Source of the DNA: Brachypodius melanocephalos
Lineage: Eukaryota > Chordata > Aves > Passeriformes > Pycnonotidae
DNA length: 64,000 bases
Reading direction: 5' to 3'
Assembly (NCBI GenBank): GCA_013398615.1
Contig: VZSR01000393.1
Location: 4,898,888 to 4,962,887, forward strand
Each line of letters begins with the position of its first letter. Positions within the stretch are counted from its first letter, which is position 1. The notes beneath the pieces were generated by a model. It saw only the letters and a program-made list of their open reading frames with translations. It searched no databases and had not been told where the DNA came from. Below, one piece after another: positions 60,351 through 64,000 of this stretch. The position numbers were made by a program, and so were the translations under genes.

Positions 60351-63300
60351 TTTTGTTTTGTCAGAAGGCTGCAGGGCACACATTTTCTATACTGTCAAAC
60401 TTGATAGTAACAATATTTATATTTCAAATAAAAAGATTAAATTGCAGTCTTATGTGTTTCTGGTTTTCACATAGTTTTTACCAGTGTATCATAGTGTTCC
60501 ATATCAGTGTGTCATCGAAACTTTTTTTTTTGCTGACACCAGTTTTGCTTTATTGTAATATTAAGTCTTGTACTGTCAGTCCCTGAATTGAAATAATGAG
60601 GGCAGACAGTAGTTTAGTTGACTAGCCTGTATCTTCCCTTTCCTCCCCCCACCAAAAAAAACCCCCTGAAAACAACACAAAATAAAAATGAATTCTTTCA
60701 GAAAGGCTGTTGTAAAGACAGAGATTTGGAGCCTACAGATATAAAATGGTTTTTTGTGTGTGCACGTGTGTGTTTGTGCAGCCTTGTGTCATCCTTCTGC
60801 CCAGGACCCCACCTTGCAGAGCTGCCTTCATGTGCCTACCAAGTGATGTCCACTTTGCAAAAGAATTAAAACTTTTTGGAGAATACAGATGGAAGTGGAG
60901 GAGAGCATAATTTCTGAATATTTTCAATTTTGTTTGGTTTTGTTTTTTTTTTTTTAATATTAGAAGAACTAACCCCCAAAAAAGAGCGTCTTTGTCAGTT
61001 TGAGCTGTCTGGCTGGCAAGGCTTTTGTGCCACTGCTTTTTTCTGATAGTTTTGAACTTTCTGCTGGTGCCCACAGGCCCTTTGTTCTTCATTGTTCAGA
61101 GCTTGAGCCCAGGGTTGGGCTGGTGTCATCTGTGCAGCATCAAGGCTTGACAGAACAATGGGGAGAAATGGAGAGGGCTTGTTCTGACTCAGGCTCGTGT
61201 TGGAATGACCAATTGGAGTCACTGGGGCTGGGTTTGCTCCTTTTGGGTCAAAATCTGAATATTTCATCACAACCCTTTGGTGGCAGTTTGCAACTGGCAA
61301 AGGCTTTCTGTGCCAATTCTCCTGGTTTTACTTGTGTGTGAGGGTGAGGATTTTCCCCCAGTGTGTGACAGTGCTGGCTGATGTGTAACAACTTCTCTGA
61401 CCATGATCTGGTTGGTGAACTGGGCTTATCAGAAAACTGATTAAAATTTTGGGTGTTACAGAAATTCCTCCAGAGTTGCTGTCGTGTTAGGTGTGATATG
61501 GGCTTCATTCTTCTCTCTGTGTTTCTGCACATTGGCCCTTCTTTTCTTTATGTCGCTTGGTCTGTTATTTGGCCAGTCATGACTTTACAATAATGAAAGT
61601 TTTGATTCTTTTACATTAAAATGAGTTCTGAGGGATTTTTTTTGTTTGTTTTGTTTTAACTGCTACTGATATACCTCAAGAAACATGGTTTGTATCCTTC
61701 CATAACCAGTCAGAAATTTCTGGTCTGTGGTAGAAATTAGGTGGAAAGCTTCACAAATTGTATAAAGTGCATGATGTTGAAATGTCAGTGAAAATGTTGT
61801 GCTCACTGAAGAACAGATATGGCTTTTCCAAGTGTGTATCCATGTCTCTGTACTCCTACATGCTTTGCAAAAGAGCCTGCAGGATTAATCCAAATAGGAA
61901 CAAGAGGGGAAGACATTTAAAAATACAGTTATGTACAAATGGAAGATCTTCGTATGGAAAAGGGGACAACAGGTGGCACTACCCATTCTGTCCTCACAGT
62001 CTGATCTCAGTTAACACTCCCAGACACATTTTTTTTCCAGTTTGAACTGATGGATATACAAATCAGGCTCTTGCAGCACACACATCTCAAATGAGGGAGC
62101 ATTTGGAAACATCTGGTTTCATTACACCAGGTAACACCTGCATGAAATTACATCTGTGTGGAAAGTCCTTTAACAGAATTTAGTAATTAAAGTGAGGCAA
62201 TCTAATCAAAGAAAGGCATAGAGAAGGTGATACATGAAGTTTTGTTCTCTGCCATGTAAATAAACTGCATTAGTATATTGGGTCTTTCAAGAAACATCAA
62301 CAGCTTGCAATTGAACAGATTTCATGTTAAAAACAGCCTTCCATGCTATATCCCCAATATATATTCTGATCTTCCAAACAGATCTCCAGGGTGTTGTTTG
62401 GATTTATTGCACTTAATGGCAATATTGTTTGGAGTGTACCATGCGTGGGTCCGACCGAGTTTTACTGGGGGATTCTGTGGCTCAATTTCCTTTCAATATG
62501 TAGCTGTGTGCTTTTCAAGTTTTGCTTTAAAGCCTTGTGCAGACTTTGCTTTATACCTTATCAACTGGTTTTTAAAATGTCAAGGCTGACCTTGACCTGA
62601 GCATCAGCAAGGAGGAGCCTGGGGGCTCTGTGGTAGTTGGGGGTTTCTCTGTGTGTTGTCCCTGTGCTGTGTCTGAGCCTGGAACCACCTCAGAGTGGAG
62701 CTTCTGGAACCAATTCTTGTGATTCTCTTGTGATTCTCAGGACAGGAGATGGTTTCTCTGTCCTGGACTAGGTTCTGTCTTAGCCCTACATAGTGTACAG
62801 GCACTTCTGGCTTCTCTTTGCCTGAGATTTTACCATCTGGTTGTGTCACCTGGAAGGCATAAATAAAGCCATTGTTTCAGGGGTTCTGTCAGGGGCTGCA
62901 TATATTTTTCTTGTCAGAAAGTATAGAATAAAGGATCCAGCAGAAATCACAAAAAATTGCTGCTACTGTTAGAAAATGATAAAGGATGGCAAGGTTAATG
63001 CTCCTAGCTTTAGGATGAGTTGCAGCAATTCTTCATGGAGCTGACTGACATTTTTTTCCCATACCTTTTTTTTTTTTTCCTCTGAAAGCTGATATTTTGC
63101 CAGGTTAAAGAAAAAAAAATTACATACAAAATTTTCATCTTGGAAATGAATGCCCTTTCCAAGATTAATAAGTTTTCCAAAACTTCCCTGGAAAAAGAAT
63201 AATCCTTGGAGCATAGCTGTAAGTCAAGGACTCATCTTGGAAATCAGCTTTTTGGTGGAGCGTTTCCCTGCCTGCTCTTGAAACAGCATATTGTTAATCA

Positions 63301-63569
63301 CCTGACCCTTGAACCAATGCAGCTGATTTGTTCAGGCACTTTCATCCACGTTAATCCAGATGTGCCTCTTTAAACCGTGTGTTCCTGCTGCCGATCGATT
63401 GATGTTCTCAGGATCCCTCTCTGTGCACGTGCCCTGGAGGCTGGGCCACAGAGCAGGGCAGGATTTGGGTGAGCCAGGAGGGAGATGGGAGCTGGGGAGC
63501 CCAAAGGTCACCTTGCCAGCAGTCTCCTGTTGGAAAGCGGAATGTTTTACACTGCTTGCCTGTGCTGAT

Positions 63570-63589
63570 TGCTGCTGCTGCTGCTGCTC
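63570..63589 (+). repeat. (TGC)n microsatellite
   Basis: Six TGC trinucleotide units. It generates the poly-C / poly-Q / poly-A runs in the overlapping short frames. Confidence 0.93.
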
Positions 63590-63822
63590 TTTTGCCACAG
63601 TTGAGGGCCAAACATCTTTTTGTGTGAGCTGTGGGTAGAGCCAGGAGCAACCTTTGATGCCTCTCTTGCAGAAATCCTTTCAATATGAGGCCACTTAATG
63701 CTTCAATCTGAGAGTCAAGTGACTGCATGGAATTGTGGCTCCAAAATACCCCACAAGAGTCTTTTCCTCCTTCTCCAGCATCTGTAAACACAATTGAGAT
63801 AGTGTTCCCTTGCTGCTTAAAA

Positions 63823-63882
63823 TGGAAAAAAAGAAAACAAAAAAACACCAACCAAACAAAAAAAAATTAAGAAAAACAAAAA
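63823..63882 (+). repeat. A-rich low-complexity tract
   Basis: About 60 bases of A with scattered C and G (ACCAACCAAACAAAA type). The same texture occurs at 39300-39335, and it is the mirror of the T/G tracts elsewhere in the window. Confidence 0.85.
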
Positions 63883-64000
63883 AGGCAGTGGCAGTAAACT
63901 TTCTGCAGAGCTTTAGCCTCCCAAAGATTTAAAGGATTGACATTTGCATTACATTTTTCCCCCACCCAGTCCTCCTCATTAGCCGGATATCTTTATTCTC

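Larger units (their letters stand above)
60351..64000. other. Non-coding stretch, no gene seen
   Basis: Frames up to 147 codons (63408-63851, minus) and 119 codons (60733-61092, minus) overlap plus-strand frames and have no domain I recognise. T/G tracts at 60930-60955 and 61638-61659, an A-rich CAACCAAACAAAAAAAAA tract at 63823-63882, and GC-richer sequence at 63400-63530. Confidence 0.5.

Noticed and set aside
63408..63851. 147-codon minus-strand open frame
   Set aside because: Crosses a TGC microsatellite and overlaps frames on the other strand; no known protein.
1..64000. CRISPR arrays, operons, insertion sequences, bacterial promoters and terminators
   Set aside because: The repeats present are vertebrate ones (CR1, MIR-type, ERV LTR); nothing bacterial or phage-like is visible.

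Overview
The window looks like non-coding vertebrate DNA from a bird, probably a songbird. The evidence is the interspersed repeats. There is a CR1 3' end with the characteristic terminal octamer repeats (about 21205-21430) and a second, short CR1 3' end on the minus strand (35216-35295). A solo endogenous-retrovirus LTR of a family common in birds is intact from TG to CA, with a 5-bp target-site duplication (50461-51038). The DNA is AT-rich by eye, CpG-poor, has few repeats, and shows no CpG island. The songbird assignment is an inference from the CR1 3' end variant at 21205.

I found no protein-coding gene, exon, tRNA, rRNA or known microRNA that I can defend. The longest open frames are 110-166 codons, have no recognisable domain, occur on both strands, and are what 64 kb of random frames gives. 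The window is best read as intergenic or deep intronic sequence. A gene with small exons could still cross it unseen, because short exons cannot be recognised without comparison.

Layout: 1-370 holds a nearly complete ancient amniote MIR-type SINE. More pieces of MIR-type SINEs lie near 2841, 15920, 28837, 31374, 48790 and 49141. Region 4040-4200 has traces of an old reptile-type element, followed by a T/G tract and a degenerate tandem array (4566-4885). An old CR1 3' end is at 9378 and a 42-bp hairpin at 10845. Several AT-rich stretches carry clustered, sometimes palindromic, homeodomain, POU, SOX, TCF or E-box-like motifs (about 11640-11920, 13240-13530, 25195-25600, 38390-38900, 49690-50310, 60090-60350) and are my best candidates for conserved regulatory elements. 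The newer CR1 is at 21205, and microsatellites are scattered through the middle. A 17-bp perfect hairpin is at 44106, the solo LTR at 50461, a diverged 120-bp sequence occurs twice (51596 and 57639), and a long ancient CR1 3' end is at 56021.

I did not find a new biological system. The most checkable novelties are the two hairpins, the duplicated 120-bp unit, the TCAGCTGTACAGCTGA palindrome inside a CpG-retaining stretch, and the degenerate ~85-bp array.
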